Shown: positions 9,511 through 19,264 of the stretch, one piece after another
How positions within the stretch are numbered: position 1 is the stretch's first letter
Layout: every line of letters begins with the position of its first letter
Source: Paludibacter sp.
Lineage (GTDB): Bacteria; Bacteroidota; Bacteroidia; Bacteroidales; Paludibacteraceae
Length of the DNA stretch: 64,000 nucleotides
Direction: 5' to 3'
Assembly (NCBI GenBank): GCA_028690665.1
Contig: JAQVAV010000001.1
Location: forward strand, 186,001-250,000
Notes under the pieces: generated by a model
What the model was told of the DNA's origin: nothing
The model's input: the letters and a program-made list of their open reading frames with translations, nothing else
Database searches by the model: none
Made by a program: the position numbers and the translations under genes

Positions 9511-10149
9511 ATGCACAAAGTTACTACAATAATTTTTCTGAGTTGTATCTTTTTACTCGGCAGTATAAAAATATCATCTCAAAATCCCGATATAGATTTA
9601 CTGCAATCAATTAATCACACACCTTCGGGATTTCTCCGGAGATATTCTAAATTTATTTCAAATACCACGACAGAAGTCGGAGCAGCAGCTCCCGTTATTC
9701 TCGGAGTAGTCGGCTATTTCAAAAAAGATGATGAAATGTTTAAGAACGCTATCTATACAGGAGTTGCTCTTGCATTCGATGTAGCTGTGACTTATGGTAT
9801 AAAATCAGCGGTCAACCGTCCGCGCCCTTACATTACTTATCCTGACCTTATTGATCCGCAGGAACTTCTGAGCTCAAAATCATTTCCATCCGGTCATACT
9901 TCTTATGCTTTTACTGCCGCAACAGCTATAAGTCTTAAATATCCCAGATGGTATATAATAGCGCCATCCTATTTATGGGCATGCTCGGTCGGATACTCAA
10001 GAATGAATCTCGGCGTGCATTATCCTTCGGATGTTGCAGCCGGAGCATTATTAGGCATCGGTAGTGCTTATATCACCAGCAAAGTCAATGACTGGTTCTG
10101 GAAAAAACAAAACAACAAAAAACTTATCGGACTTCAGGCTTATCGATAA
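9511..10149 (+). CDS. PAP2-family membrane-associated phosphatase
   Basis: A 212-residue exported or membrane-bound lipid phosphatase, likely acting on a diacylglycerol pyrophosphate, undecaprenyl pyrophosphate or lipid A phosphate in the cell envelope. The N-terminus is a hydrophobic signal peptide (1-24). The three phosphatase signatures are complete: KSAVNRPRP (about 106-114), PSGHTSYAF (about 131-139) and YSRMNLGVHYPSD (about 167-179), giving the catalytic His and Asp residues. The gene stands alone on the plus strand, divergent from the NadR-like operon and convergent with nhaA, whose stop codon lies only 5 bp away. The physiological lipid substrate cannot be read from sequence. Confidence 0.88.
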   Translation: MHKVTTIIFLSCIFLLGSIKISSQNPDIDLLQSINHTPSGFLRRYSKFISNTTTEVGAAAPVILGVVGYFKKDDEMFKNAIYTGVALAFDVAVTYGIKSAVNRPRPYITYPDLIDPQELLSSKSFPSGHTSYAFTAATAISLKYPRWYIIAPSYLWACSVGYSRMNLGVHYPSDVAAGALLGIGSAYITSKVNDWFWKKQNNKKLIGLQAYR

Positions 10150-10153
10150 ATGA

Positions 10154-11311
10154 TTACTCTTCCGTATCAACAACGTCCGTCCTGAGTTTTAATTTCAACC
10201 ATAAAAGACCTGCTATTCCGGATAACAATGAACCGATAAGAATCGCCATTTTTGCATTATTGGCAAAATCTTCGGAATTACTAAATGCCAGCAAAGTAAT
10301 AAAAATAGACATTGTAAATCCAATCCCGCCCAGAAAGCCGGCACCAAGAACATAACTCCAACGCAAATCTTTGGGTAAAGCAGCAACTTTGAACCGGGTG
10401 GCTAAATATGAAAACAATGTAATTCCCAATGGTTTTCCGACAAGCAGTCCAAGAATAATCCCCAGACTACCGACTTCCAATAAATTAGTTTGCCAACCAG
10501 AACGAATAACTATTGCCGTATTGGCCAAAGCAAAAACAGGAAGAATAAAAAAAGCGACCGGCTTATGTAAAGCATGTTGCAGTTTGTATGAAGGCGAACG
10601 CTCTTTTGAAGTTCCAAACGGAATAGCAAATGCCAGTAAAACCCCGGTTATTGTTGCATGTACTCCGGAATGAAGCATAAAATACCACATAACGGCACCT
10701 CCGATCAAATAGGGATACATATTACAAACTTTCCGCCTGTTTAGAATCAACATGAGGAAAAAAACCGCTAATGCAAGCAAAAGATTTATCCAGGAAATTT
10801 CCGCCGTATAAAATAAAGCAATAACAACAATAGCACCCAGATCATCGAATACAGCCAACGCTGTAAGAAATATTTTTAAAGAGCCCGGGACTTTACTTCC
10901 TAAAATAGACAAAATGCCAATAGCAAATGCAATATCGGTAGCCATCGGAATTCCCGAACCGGCTTGCGTAGGCGTTCCATCATTCAAAGCCATATAAATT
11001 CCGGCAGGAACAAGCATACCTCCAATGGCAGCAATGATAGGCAAAAGAGCATTTTTAATTTTGGAAAGTTCCCCTTCATACATTTCACGTTCCAACTCAA
11101 GTCCTATTAGCAAAAAGAAAATAGTCATAAGTCCATCGTTGATCCAATGAACCAATGAATGTCCGGCAATATCAATATGCCAAAAATGAAGATAACCTTG
11201 TGACCATGCAGAATTAGCTAAAAACAAAGACACAACAGTCGTGAAAACAAGGATTAAACCTCCGGTTTTCTCACTTCTGAAAAATTCATTATAAAGTTTA
11301 GTCAGTAACAT
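10154..11311 (-). CDS. nhaA: Na+/H+ antiporter NhaA
   Basis: An inner-membrane antiporter that expels Na+ in exchange for H+ and sets cytoplasmic pH and sodium. At 385 residues it has the usual family length, and it shows about 12 hydrophobic helices. The ion-binding Asp pair is present in LTALAVFDDLGAIVVIALFY (about residues 150-169), preceded by ATDIAFAIGILS (about 125-136). It begins 6 bp after the stop of the C69 dipeptidase gene upstream on the same strand, so the two are probably co-transcribed. Identification is secure. Confidence 0.95.
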   Translation of the reverse strand: MLLTKLYNEFFRSEKTGGLILVFTTVVSLFLANSAWSQGYLHFWHIDIAGHSLVHWINDGLMTIFFLLIGLELEREMYEGELSKIKNALLPIIAAIGGMLVPAGIYMALNDGTPTQAGSGIPMATDIAFAIGILSILGSKVPGSLKIFLTALAVFDDLGAIVVIALFYTAEISWINLLLALAVFFLMLILNRRKVCNMYPYLIGGAVMWYFMLHSGVHATITGVLLAFAIPFGTSKERSPSYKLQHALHKPVAFFILPVFALANTAIVIRSGWQTNLLEVGSLGIILGLLVGKPLGITLFSYLATRFKVAALPKDLRWSYVLGAGFLGGIGFTMSIFITLLAFSNSEDFANNAKMAILIGSLLSGIAGLLWLKLKLRTDVVDTEE

Positions 11312-11317
11312 TCTTAC

Positions 11318-12964
11318 TTATTTTCTGTTATTCAATTCTTTCTCTGTCTTAACTCTCAAATCAGGTTTTTCTTTTACAAGTTGCCTCAGAGTTTCTTCCG
11401 GATAACCCGCCCGGATAATAGTCGGAGGAATATGAAATTCATTTTGAACAAATTTACCGTCAACCTCTTTCTTAATATTTCCATCCATATATTTCACGAG
11501 CAAATATTCTCCAAGTTTTTTCCATGCTGCTGTTGAATTTTCGGCCTGAGTAAAACTGAAGTTGGTAAGGAACGTTCTGGCTTCCTGTTCGTTCATGTTC
11601 ACAGTAACTTTATCAATAGCCGGCACCAAAGAATTAAAATCAGTCTCCCACTTTAACTGAACTTTTTTGATGTCCTTCATCATGTACGAATATTTGCTGT
11701 AAGCATAATTTGACACCCAGTTATAAATCCAGAACGCCGAAGTAGATGAATATTCCAAAAGCGACCCATTATGCTCATCATAACATTCCGGAACGCCATT
11801 AATCCCGCAATACATCGGAACATAGATGCAACTTGCCGCATCATCAACGCCAAACCACAGGATTCCTCCGATATAATCGGGTAACCAATCACGCATTTGG
11901 GCAACAAAAGTAAAACCGGTCTGTTGTGTTGCAATCGGGCGCTCGTGTACATATTCAACACTGTCCACCTTAAAAGTAAGCGGACTGCAACGCAACTTGC
12001 TTCCAAACGGGCCGGCACAAACATCATGCGTCATATCCAATTCCGTTCCTTCATACATATCCCGCATAAAACTTTTAAAATCCTGTACATCAATTTTTCT
12101 GGTCGGCTTTATCCACAGGGGCATTCTTTCCATCGTTTCACCTTTTATGTATGAAATGTATTTTTCCATTTCAGGGTTCAACTTTCTGAAAATACTCCAA
12201 ACCCGTCCTTCACAAATTCTCAGTCCAATGTAATCAAGTGGAGCATAGGTATCTGAAAAACTAAAATCTTTATTTTTACCTTTAAAATATCCTTTTTCGC
12301 GGGCAAAAGCAATCACATCTTCCGAATACAGGCAGTTGTCTTTATCATCAAAAGGAAAAGTCGTGATGCGGGCCTGATTAGCATGTCCCGAGACACAATC
12401 ATCCGGAATACGGCGGGCCACCCACACAGCGCCTCTATTGCGCGGACCTTTTCCTACCATTTCCAGAATCCATACTTCTTTCGGATCTCCGATAGAAAAA
12501 GACTCGCCCTCACTCCGATATCCATACTCAGCCACAAGATCCGTCATAATCTTGATAGCCTCTCGGGCAGTAGCGGCACGCTGTAATGTTATATAAATCA
12601 GACTCCCATAATCAAGAACAGCAGTAGTATCTACTAATTCTTCACGTCCACCAAAAGTTGTTTCCCCTATAGTAACCTGATGCTCGTTCATATTTCCAAC
12701 AACGGCATACGTTTTTGGAGCCTGTTGTATTTTGCCGAGATAATTTCCTGTATCCCAATCATAAATATCCATCATAGTCCCTTCAGGGTATATAGTTGCC
12801 GGACGATAATACAATGCTCCGAAGAGAAAGTAGGAATCAGCATTATAACTTATAAAAGTCGAGCCATCGGTAGTGGCATCTTTGCCTGCTAAAAAATTGG
12901 TACAAGCCCGGGAATCGAACCATGCGGTAAGTATAAGGAGTGTAACTAAAACTCTTTTCACCAT
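11318..12964 (-). CDS. C69-family dipeptidase, exported
   Basis: A 548-residue secreted Ntn-hydrolase of peptidase family C69/U34 (PepD-like) that cleaves dipeptides. The signal peptide ends just before the nucleophile, giving a mature N-terminus CTNFLAGKDATTDGS in which the exposed Cys (residue 21) is the catalytic residue of the family. Further family segments are SYNADSYFLFG and the GNMNEHQVTIGETTFGGRE stretch (about 94-112). Unlike the cytoplasmic enzymes of lactobacilli it carries a leader, so it probably acts in the periplasm on imported peptides. The -7 element lies about 34 bp upstream. The nhaA gene follows after 6 bp. Confidence 0.88.
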   Translation of the reverse strand: MVKRVLVTLLILTAWFDSRACTNFLAGKDATTDGSTFISYNADSYFLFGALYYRPATIYPEGTMMDIYDWDTGNYLGKIQQAPKTYAVVGNMNEHQVTIGETTFGGREELVDTTAVLDYGSLIYITLQRAATAREAIKIMTDLVAEYGYRSEGESFSIGDPKEVWILEMVGKGPRNRGAVWVARRIPDDCVSGHANQARITTFPFDDKDNCLYSEDVIAFAREKGYFKGKNKDFSFSDTYAPLDYIGLRICEGRVWSIFRKLNPEMEKYISYIKGETMERMPLWIKPTRKIDVQDFKSFMRDMYEGTELDMTHDVCAGPFGSKLRCSPLTFKVDSVEYVHERPIATQQTGFTFVAQMRDWLPDYIGGILWFGVDDAASCIYVPMYCGINGVPECYDEHNGSLLEYSSTSAFWIYNWVSNYAYSKYSYMMKDIKKVQLKWETDFNSLVPAIDKVTVNMNEQEARTFLTNFSFTQAENSTAAWKKLGEYLLVKYMDGNIKKEVDGKFVQNEFHIPPTIIRAGYPEETLRQLVKEKPDLRVKTEKELNNRK

Positions 12965-12997
12965 CTTAATATACTAAAAAATATTTTTTGAAAGATG

Positions 12998-13005
12998 CAA
13001 AGATA
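12998..13005 (-). promoter_or_regulatory. -7 promoter element for the C69 dipeptidase/nhaA pair
   Basis: On the minus strand TATCTTTG, followed by C, matches TAnnTTTG and lies 33 bp before the dipeptidase start codon. Confidence 0.5.
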
Positions 13006-13096
13006 ATGTATAAAAATCTAAAAACAAAACAAAGAAAAATATCTGATAACGTGTTTTCAGAAATGTTATATATCAATAAATGAACAAGTTAATAAA

Positions 13097-14149
13097 TTAA
13101 TGTTTTTTATATTCCCTACGACGTTTAAACTTGCCTCTCAACCAACGGGGTACAACTACAGTTCCTACCAACAAGTAAAAATAATAACTGATAAATCGCC
13201 ATAAAATAATGATTAATAAAACCGGTGTTGTGGAAAGAACAATATCGCTGTAATACTCTTTGAATGCAAATTCACTCAGACCGCTACCGCCCGGAGTAGG
13301 ACTCACCAACATAACTAACCACAATATTAGCTGACGACCGAAAATAATCAATTGATTGTTTACCGGAACAAAAGCCATAAAAAGCGCATTGACAACTAAA
13401 AAACGGGATGCCCATGTAAGCAGTGTCGTAGCTCCAATCTTCAACCAGAATAACTTTGAACGCTGCCCCAGTTCTTTCGACGATTCTACAATACTACTCC
13501 CGAACGACTTAATTTTATCATGCCACCTATTCAGAAACGGAAGCCTGAAAATCAATTGCATCAAACCGGCAATCATGTCCGGGCGAAAGAACAATCCAAC
13601 GATCAGGATTAAAGTCCATATCGTAATGCCTGCATAAACCGTCCAATAAATAACACTTATTGTCGATGCAACCACCGACGTGGCATTAAACAACTCCTTC
13701 ATCGGCACAAACAAAAAAATAATCGGAGTAACAACGATAAAAAACAATTCATCCATAATCAGCCCGGCAAACATGATGGCGGTACTACGTCCGACACTCA
13801 GTCCTTCTTTATTCATAAATAAAACTACCAAACCTGAACCACCCACAGCCGAAGGTGTTACAGCCGATGTAAATTCACTCAGAATATGAATATTAAATGC
13901 CTGATGCCAGGAAATTTTCTTATCGGCCATAAGTCTGAATCGCCAAATCATACCGAAATCACGCCCAAGCATCAGCAAAAACGCTAAAAAAACACAGGCA
14001 ACACTCGTATAATTGAACCGGAGAGTCCAAAGAGTTTTAGGATCAAATTCCCTCAAAAACAACCATACAACCACGACAAGACCAATAGAAACAGGGATAA
14101 AAATCTGGGACAGTTTAAACGGATTTTCATTTGCCATAACGGGATCCAT
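13097..14149 (-). CDS. Flippase-like integral membrane protein (LPG synthase TM family, UPF0104)
   Basis: A 350-residue inner-membrane protein with about eight hydrophobic helices, of the family that includes the membrane half of lysylphosphatidylglycerol synthase (MprF). The recognisable segments are EFTSAVTPSAVGGSGLVVLFMNKEG (about residues 91-115) and LVSPTPGGSGLSEFAFKEYYS (about 278-298), both characteristic of the family. It has no synthase domain. The start overlaps the end of the glycosyltransferase gene by 23 bp (an ATG at 14137 is an alternative), so the two are translated together and probably act on the same glycolipid, the membrane protein moving the lipid across the membrane. The substrate is unknown. 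Confidence 0.82.
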   Translation of the reverse strand: MDPVMANENPFKLSQIFIPVSIGLVVVVWLFLREFDPKTLWTLRFNYTSVACVFLAFLLMLGRDFGMIWRFRLMADKKISWHQAFNIHILSEFTSAVTPSAVGGSGLVVLFMNKEGLSVGRSTAIMFAGLIMDELFFIVVTPIIFLFVPMKELFNATSVVASTISVIYWTVYAGITIWTLILIVGLFFRPDMIAGLMQLIFRLPFLNRWHDKIKSFGSSIVESSKELGQRSKLFWLKIGATTLLTWASRFLVVNALFMAFVPVNNQLIIFGRQLILWLVMLVSPTPGGSGLSEFAFKEYYSDIVLSTTPVLLIIILWRFISYYFYLLVGTVVVPRWLRGKFKRRREYKKH

Positions 14150-15323
14150 GAAATTTTTTCGACATTAAATAAGCATAACGGTCGTATATTTCCGCGGTTA
14201 TATCTTCCCAAGATCGAGCTATTGTTCCGGCGGCATTTTTTCCAGTCTGTTTAATCAATTCCGGTTTTATAAGTAAACTTTTTATTTTTTGAGATAAGGA
14301 TTCCGGGGAATTGTCAATCAGGAAACCATTCACATTATCCTGAACAATTTCTGCCGCAGTTGAACCTTTCACTAAAATTGCAGGTGTTTGCATAGCGGCA
14401 GCCTCTCTCACTACCAACGGAGCATTATCATAAATTGATGGAAACAAAAACAAATCAGCGGCGGCATAATATTTTTTTAAAATATCCCGTTCATGAATTA
14501 CCCCGAGAAACCGGACTTTATCTTTCAAGCCGGACTCTTCAACCATCTGCTTCATTTCATATTCTGCATATCCGGTTCCGATAAAAAACATTCTGAAATC
14601 CATATTCTGGATTAATGACAAACCATCAATAATGGTTTTGGTATTTTTCTCCCAGATATGTTGTCCGACAAAAAGAAAAACCGGAGTATTTAAGGAAATG
14701 TCCAAATCATGCTTAGAAGAAATTTTAAATTTATCCAGATCTGGCTGACCGGCAAAATCGTTTCCATTTTCAATCACAACGGTTTTTCCTTTAAAACCAT
14801 ATTCACGAATAGTTTCTTCGACGGCGGCCTGTGGGATCCAAACTTCATCCGCCTTTTCATAAAACTTCATGACCTCCTTCAACATCAGATTTGCGACCTT
14901 CTTGTTCATAAACGAACGTTCAAAGTCGTCTCTGTATTTTGAATGAAAGGTAGCTACAAAAGGGATTTTTCGTTCTTTTGCAATACGTAATGCCAAATGT
15001 CCCGAAGAAAACGGGCAGTGAGCATGAACCAAACCAAAGGAAATTCTGTCGAGCCTGTTTTGAAAAGCGAGATCAACCTCTGGCAATCCGAATCGGTAAG
15101 GGCGTCTTAAAATAAGGGGGAGTGATGAATATCGATAAACGGGGTATGGTTCTTCTATCACATAATTCGGAACCCACGGAGTTACAACACAAACAGGTTG
15201 ATTCATCCGATATAGCCAGTAAGCGCTATTCTCAACAGCCACGGCCACACCATCCATTATCGGAGGGAAACTATCATTAAAAATCCCGATTGTCTGTGAT
15301 TTTTCAATTTTAATTACATTCAT
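14127..15323 (-). CDS. Family 4 glycosyltransferase
   Basis: A 398-residue cytoplasmic GT-B glycosyltransferase. The N-terminal Rossmann domain starts with GIFNDSFPPIMDGVAVAVEN, typical of enzymes like PimB and diacylglycerol glucosyltransferases. The C-terminal nucleotide-sugar domain contains FLFVGQHIWEKNTK (about 210-223), FLFPSIYDNAPLVVREAAAM (about 300-319) and the E-x7-E-type acidic pair. The start was placed at the ATG at 15323; a longer frame would begin with TTG at 15386 and add 21 non-conserved residues. The pair with the overlapping flippase-like gene suggests synthesis of a membrane glycolipid. Donor and acceptor are not identifiable. Confidence 0.87.
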   Translation of the reverse strand: MNVIKIEKSQTIGIFNDSFPPIMDGVAVAVENSAYWLYRMNQPVCVVTPWVPNYVIEEPYPVYRYSSLPLILRRPYRFGLPEVDLAFQNRLDRISFGLVHAHCPFSSGHLALRIAKERKIPFVATFHSKYRDDFERSFMNKKVANLMLKEVMKFYEKADEVWIPQAAVEETIREYGFKGKTVVIENGNDFAGQPDLDKFKISSKHDLDISLNTPVFLFVGQHIWEKNTKTIIDGLSLIQNMDFRMFFIGTGYAEYEMKQMVEESGLKDKVRFLGVIHERDILKKYYAAADLFLFPSIYDNAPLVVREAAAMQTPAILVKGSTAAEIVQDNVNGFLIDNSPESLSQKIKSLLIKPELIKQTGKNAAGTIARSWEDITAEIYDRYAYLMSKKFHGSRYGK

Positions 15324-15494
15324 AGCCTGAATCTTTGTCTTTATACAATAAAAAAAATACAAAGAAAAAACTTCAAACCATCCCAATGCCTGCTTGAGAT
15401 ATAAATTACATTAGAATTAAGAAAATTCCGCGTTTTTAACTAAATACCATTTCAAGCTTATTACAGAAAAACATTTTTCTACGTCAAAAATACG

Positions 15495-15502
15495 TACTTT
15501 TG
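15495..15502 (+). promoter_or_regulatory. -7 promoter element at the head of the menaquinone operon
   Basis: TACTTTTG followed by C is a very good TAnnTTTG match, 29 bp before the TonB-dependent receptor start. All genes down to menE follow on the same strand. Confidence 0.6.
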
Positions 15503-15531
15503 CAATCTATTCCTAACAAACAATTAAAATT

Positions 15532-17616
15532 ATGACATCCATTTTAGTTTCGGCTCTCTTGTCGGTATTTATTGCCGGTCAAAATCCAACAAACGACACG
15601 ATTAAAAACAAACAGATAGATGAAGTAACCGTTTATAGTTTTGCAACGAACACACTACCTCTACCCACAGTATCAATTGACAGCAGGACAATTGCCAATC
15701 AAAATTTTGTTACGCCGGCCAACGCTTTGCAAACGCTACCGGGAGTTTCGCTTGTGCAGGATGGCAGTTGGGCTACCTCGGTAAATATCAGAGGCACAGG
15801 AGAACAACGGTTGTTATTTTTGAGCGATGGCGACCGGATGCAAACAGCCACCGACATTGCAGGAAGTCTTTCGACCATTGATTTAAACGACATTGCCAAA
15901 ATTGAAGTTATAAAAGGTGCCGGAGCCGTACTTTACGGAACTGGGGCTATGGGCGGCATTGTAAATTTCATTCCAAAACGCCCGACGTATTCCAATCCCC
16001 GACAAGTGAAAGGAGGTGTTTCCGGCGGATTCAATTCTGTAAACAAAATGTACAGTACTTCTGCCAATGCCCAGATACAGGACAGTGTTTGGTATTTGGG
16101 AATCAATGGCAGCTACCGGACAGCAGGAAACACTATGACTCCCGAAGGAGAGATCGCAAACAGTCAGTTTAACAATGTTGCATGGAGCCTGAAAGGTGGT
16201 ATGAAATATGACGAAAACCAGGAATTGCTGGTGAATTATAATCACTATAATGCATGGAATGCCGGTTTGCCAGGGAGCGATGTTTTCCCTGCCACAGCCA
16301 TTGTAAGGTACAAAAAATTTGAACGCAACCAGTTAAATGCCGAATACATTTTTTCGGATATTTCAGATTTGGTTCGTAACCTGCGCATCAAAGGATACAC
16401 ACAATTTATAGAAAGAAAAGTTGAAAATAAAGCGAGCTCAACCGCGACAGTTTTACCTTCGAGCCTGAACACTTCTGCAGGACTAAAAGCAACTTCGGAT
16501 TTATATTTCAATGCATACAACACTATAACCATAGGTGCGGAAACATGGTACAGAAAAGCGGAAACATCAAGACTGAAAGTAGTATACGGAAATGATACTA
16601 CCGTCATTGCCGATCAACCTACACCGAAAGCCAGGGTTTATGATGCAGGCGTATTTGCGGTTTACAACAAAATCCTGGATCCAAATCACTTTGAAATAAA
16701 TTTGGGAGGACGGTTGGATTTTGTAAAAATGACCAACGACACTGCATACAACATGCTATATAAATACACAATTTCAGATGGCGAAATACACAACGCCAAC
16801 ATCACCCAAACACCTTTATTTTCACCCGAAACCAATAATAATTTTTCGTATTCGGCTCATTTTGATTTAAAGTATAATCCAAATAAACACAATACATTGC
16901 TACTTTCACTTTCGAGTGCTTACAGAATTCCGTCTATTGAGGAACGTTTCAAATATATTGATCAATCAGGCTCTCTTAGAGTCGGGAACCCAGACCTGAA
17001 ACCCGAGAAGGGTTTATTTTCCAATTTAAGTTACTGTTATTCAAATGGTAGAATATATTTCAAAACAGATGTTTTTGCCAATTATATGATTAACCTTATT
17101 GCCGAAAAGAAAGGTACTTACACCACAACTTCCGGAACAGTTACAAACAATGCGCTCATCAATACCAATATCGGCCGTGCAACTTACATCGGAACCGAAA
17201 TAGACTTCAAGTACCTGTTAAACAATTATTTGATATTTAACACAAATGCGTCGTATGTTCGTGGAAGGGATATAATTGAAGATGATTTTCTTCCAATAAT
17301 TCCACCGGCAAATGGTTATGCTGCTATTGATTATCGTACAGGCAAAAAAATTGATATGACATTAGCCATACGCTGGGCTGCCAAACAATCGGAAGTTTCT
17401 GTCGCAAATGACGAAAAAACGACTAATGGATATATCGTTTTTGACTATAACATACACTCCGAACCTCTCAAATACAAAAACACATTTTTTCAAATCTTCG
17501 GAGGTGTAAATAATATTTTGGACACAGCTTATAAAAACCATCTTTATAATAATCGGGGATTGGATTTTTATGAACCGGGACGTAACTTTTTTGCAAAACT
17601 CCAATTAAACTGGTAA
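15532..17616 (+). CDS. TonB-dependent outer-membrane receptor
   Basis: A 694-residue outer-membrane receptor that uses TonB energy to import a small ligand such as a siderophore, haem or cobalamin. It has a short leader (about 1-17), a TonB-box-like IDEVTVYSF stretch (about 29-37), a plug domain (about 45-150, with VNIRGTGEQRLLFLSDGDRM and IEVIKGAGAVLYGTGAMGG) and a 22-strand barrel ending in the aromatic C-terminus NFFAKLQLNW. It lacks the carboxypeptidase-D-like domain of SusC proteins, so it is a classical receptor. The stop lies 11 bp before menI, which puts it first in the menaquinone operon. The ligand is unknown. Confidence 0.9.
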   Translation: MTSILVSALLSVFIAGQNPTNDTIKNKQIDEVTVYSFATNTLPLPTVSIDSRTIANQNFVTPANALQTLPGVSLVQDGSWATSVNIRGTGEQRLLFLSDGDRMQTATDIAGSLSTIDLNDIAKIEVIKGAGAVLYGTGAMGGIVNFIPKRPTYSNPRQVKGGVSGGFNSVNKMYSTSANAQIQDSVWYLGINGSYRTAGNTMTPEGEIANSQFNNVAWSLKGGMKYDENQELLVNYNHYNAWNAGLPGSDVFPATAIVRYKKFERNQLNAEYIFSDISDLVRNLRIKGYTQFIERKVENKASSTATVLPSSLNTSAGLKATSDLYFNAYNTITIGAETWYRKAETSRLKVVYGNDTTVIADQPTPKARVYDAGVFAVYNKILDPNHFEINLGGRLDFVKMTNDTAYNMLYKYTISDGEIHNANITQTPLFSPETNNNFSYSAHFDLKYNPNKHNTLLLSLSSAYRIPSIEERFKYIDQSGSLRVGNPDLKPEKGLFSNLSYCYSNGRIYFKTDVFANYMINLIAEKKGTYTTTSGTVTNNALINTNIGRATYIGTEIDFKYLLNNYLIFNTNASYVRGRDIIEDDFLPIIPPANGYAAIDYRTGKKIDMTLAIRWAAKQSEVSVANDEKTTNGYIVFDYNIHSEPLKYKNTFFQIFGGVNNILDTAYKNHLYNNRGLDFYEPGRNFFAKLQLNW

Positions 17617-17627
17617 AATATGCTGAC

Positions 17628-18035
17628 ATGCTAACAGAAGAAAAAATCAAAACGCTTTGTAAAAATACACTTATAGAGCATTTGGGGATTGAGTTTCTCG
17701 AAATTTCGGAAGGTAAAGTTGTTGCAAAAATGCCGGTTGATCACCGAACAGTTCAGCCTATGAAACGTTTACATGGAGGTGCAACCATGGCATTGGCCGA
17801 ATCGGTTGGCAGCATAGGTTCATACTCGCTGGTTGATCCCGAAAAATTTCAGGTTCTCGGCGTAGAAATTAATGGCAGTCACGTAGGTTCTACACACGAA
17901 AATGAAGTTTTTGCAACTGGACTAATAACACACAAAGGCAAAACTTCGCATGTTTGGGACATACATATTCACGACAAAAACAACAAGCTGATTTCCGTAT
18001 GCCGGCTTACATGCAGAATTGTACCCATCAAATAA
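17628..18035 (+). CDS. menI: Hotdog-fold thioesterase, probable DHNA-CoA thioesterase MenI
   Basis: A 135-residue cytoplasmic thioesterase of the PaaI/MenI family. In this context it most likely hydrolyses 1,4-dihydroxy-2-naphthoyl-CoA, the step between MenB and MenA. The active-site helix is LHGGATMALAESVGSIGSYS (about residues 48-67), with the family's catalytic Glu (AES) and the preceding HGG. The C-terminal strand TSHVWDIHIHDKNNKLISVCRLT is typical. It sits between the receptor and menF, with gaps of 11 and 21 bp. Without its neighbours it could only be called a hotdog thioesterase, so the MenI role rests on context. Confidence 0.85.
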   Translation: MLTEEKIKTLCKNTLIEHLGIEFLEISEGKVVAKMPVDHRTVQPMKRLHGGATMALAESVGSIGSYSLVDPEKFQVLGVEINGSHVGSTHENEVFATGLITHKGKTSHVWDIHIHDKNNKLISVCRLTCRIVPIK

Positions 18036-18056
18036 AACCAGAGCAGTACCTTTTTA

Positions 18057-19196
18057 ATGCAGGAAAACAATAAAACATACTTTCAATTAAATAAACTTCA
18101 TAAAACACTTATTGCACAAAACATTCCGTTTGTGTCCTATCGGCTACCGGCTGAGCACAAAATTGTTACTTTAGTGCAACATACGGAGTCACCTCAACCA
18201 ATAACTTCAATAAACAACATCGGCAACGAAAGCGGGTTTATCATCGCACCTTTTATCGAAGGAAAATCTATACGTTATTTTATGAAACCCGATTGTGTAT
18301 ACTTTAACGACGAAATTGATAACGACTCCATTGAAAAATTAGCCTATAATAAATATTTCACTGGTATAAAAAAACTTACAGCAAACGGGTTAAAGACAAC
18401 TTCACACGAAGAATTTGTGGCCAATGTAGAAAAATCCGTTGAAGCAATTAAAGTTGGAAAATTTCATAAAGTAGTACTTTCCAAAATCAGAAAAAACGCA
18501 CTACCGGAAAATTTTGAAGCACCTGAATTTTTCATAAAGCTTTGCCGCAAATATCCTCACGCCATGGTTTATATGTTACAAATTCCGGAAGTCGGATTTT
18601 GGGCAGGAGCTACTCCGGAACCATTATTGGTCATTGAAAACAACACTGTAAAAACCGTCTCGCTGGCCGGCACACAAATATCAACCGGGAAAGCTATTCA
18701 AACATACGAGTGGTCGCAAAAAGAAATTGAAGAACAAGCCATAGTCACCAATTTTGTAGAACAAGCCATACAGCATCTCGGAATAGAAACATATCACAAA
18801 ATCGGCCCGATAAACGAACAGGCAGGCCATTTGATTCATTTAAAAACAGAATTTAAATTTTCTGAGACAGACATAAAAGATCGTATAGGTAATTTTCTGA
18901 AAGCCCTCCACCCCACTCCATCAGTAGGCGGACTTCCGAAAAATGAAGCACTAAAATTCATTCTTGCCAATGAAAATTACGACCGCAGCTATTACACCGG
19001 TTTTCTCGGACCGGTAAATTTAAATGGCGAAACCAATGTATTTGTAAACCTGCGCTGCCTGCAACTATTTGATAACAAATTTGTTTTGTATAGCGGAGCC
19101 GGCATTACTGCTTCATCCGATCCTGAAAAAGAATGGCTGGAAACTGACAATAAAATGTTGACAATGATGAATGTAGTGATATCTACAAAATTGTAA
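18057..19196 (+). CDS. menF: Isochorismate synthase MenF
   Basis: Converts chorismate to isochorismate, the entry step of menaquinone synthesis. The 379 residues hold a variable N-terminal part and a chorismate-binding domain (about 120-375) with FHKVVLSKIRK, FWAGATPEPLLVIE, LHPTPSVGGLPKNEAL (about 284-299), YTGFLGPVNLNGETNVFVNLR and the C-terminal YSGAGITASSDPEKEW, which supplies the Mg-binding acidic residues. Family length is about 370-430, so it is complete. Downstream, before menD, an unrelated ATPase gene and a pair of palindromes interrupt the operon. Confidence 0.94.
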   Translation: MQENNKTYFQLNKLHKTLIAQNIPFVSYRLPAEHKIVTLVQHTESPQPITSINNIGNESGFIIAPFIEGKSIRYFMKPDCVYFNDEIDNDSIEKLAYNKYFTGIKKLTANGLKTTSHEEFVANVEKSVEAIKVGKFHKVVLSKIRKNALPENFEAPEFFIKLCRKYPHAMVYMLQIPEVGFWAGATPEPLLVIENNTVKTVSLAGTQISTGKAIQTYEWSQKEIEEQAIVTNFVEQAIQHLGIETYHKIGPINEQAGHLIHLKTEFKFSETDIKDRIGNFLKALHPTPSVGGLPKNEALKFILANENYDRSYYTGFLGPVNLNGETNVFVNLRCLQLFDNKFVLYSGAGITASSDPEKEWLETDNKMLTMMNVVISTKL

Positions 19197-19203
19197 AAGT
19201 GCA

Positions 19204-19264
19204 AAAATCGTCAATAGAATGACGATTTTGTTACAAAAATCGTCAACACGTTGACGATTTTTGT
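19204..19264 (+). promoter_or_regulatory. Two tandem palindromes upstream of the DUF4143 ATPase gene
   Basis: Palindrome 1 has arms AAAATCGTCA (19204-19213) and TGACGATTTT (19220-19229) around 6 bp. Palindrome 2 has 15-bp perfect arms (19233-19247 and 19250-19264) around 2 bp and repeats the same core AAAATCGTCA/TGACGATTTT. The second touches the -7 box. The shared core sequence indicates a protein operator bound twice; alternatively the second hairpin with its T-run could be a terminator or attenuator for the upstream menF transcript. Confidence 0.6.
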
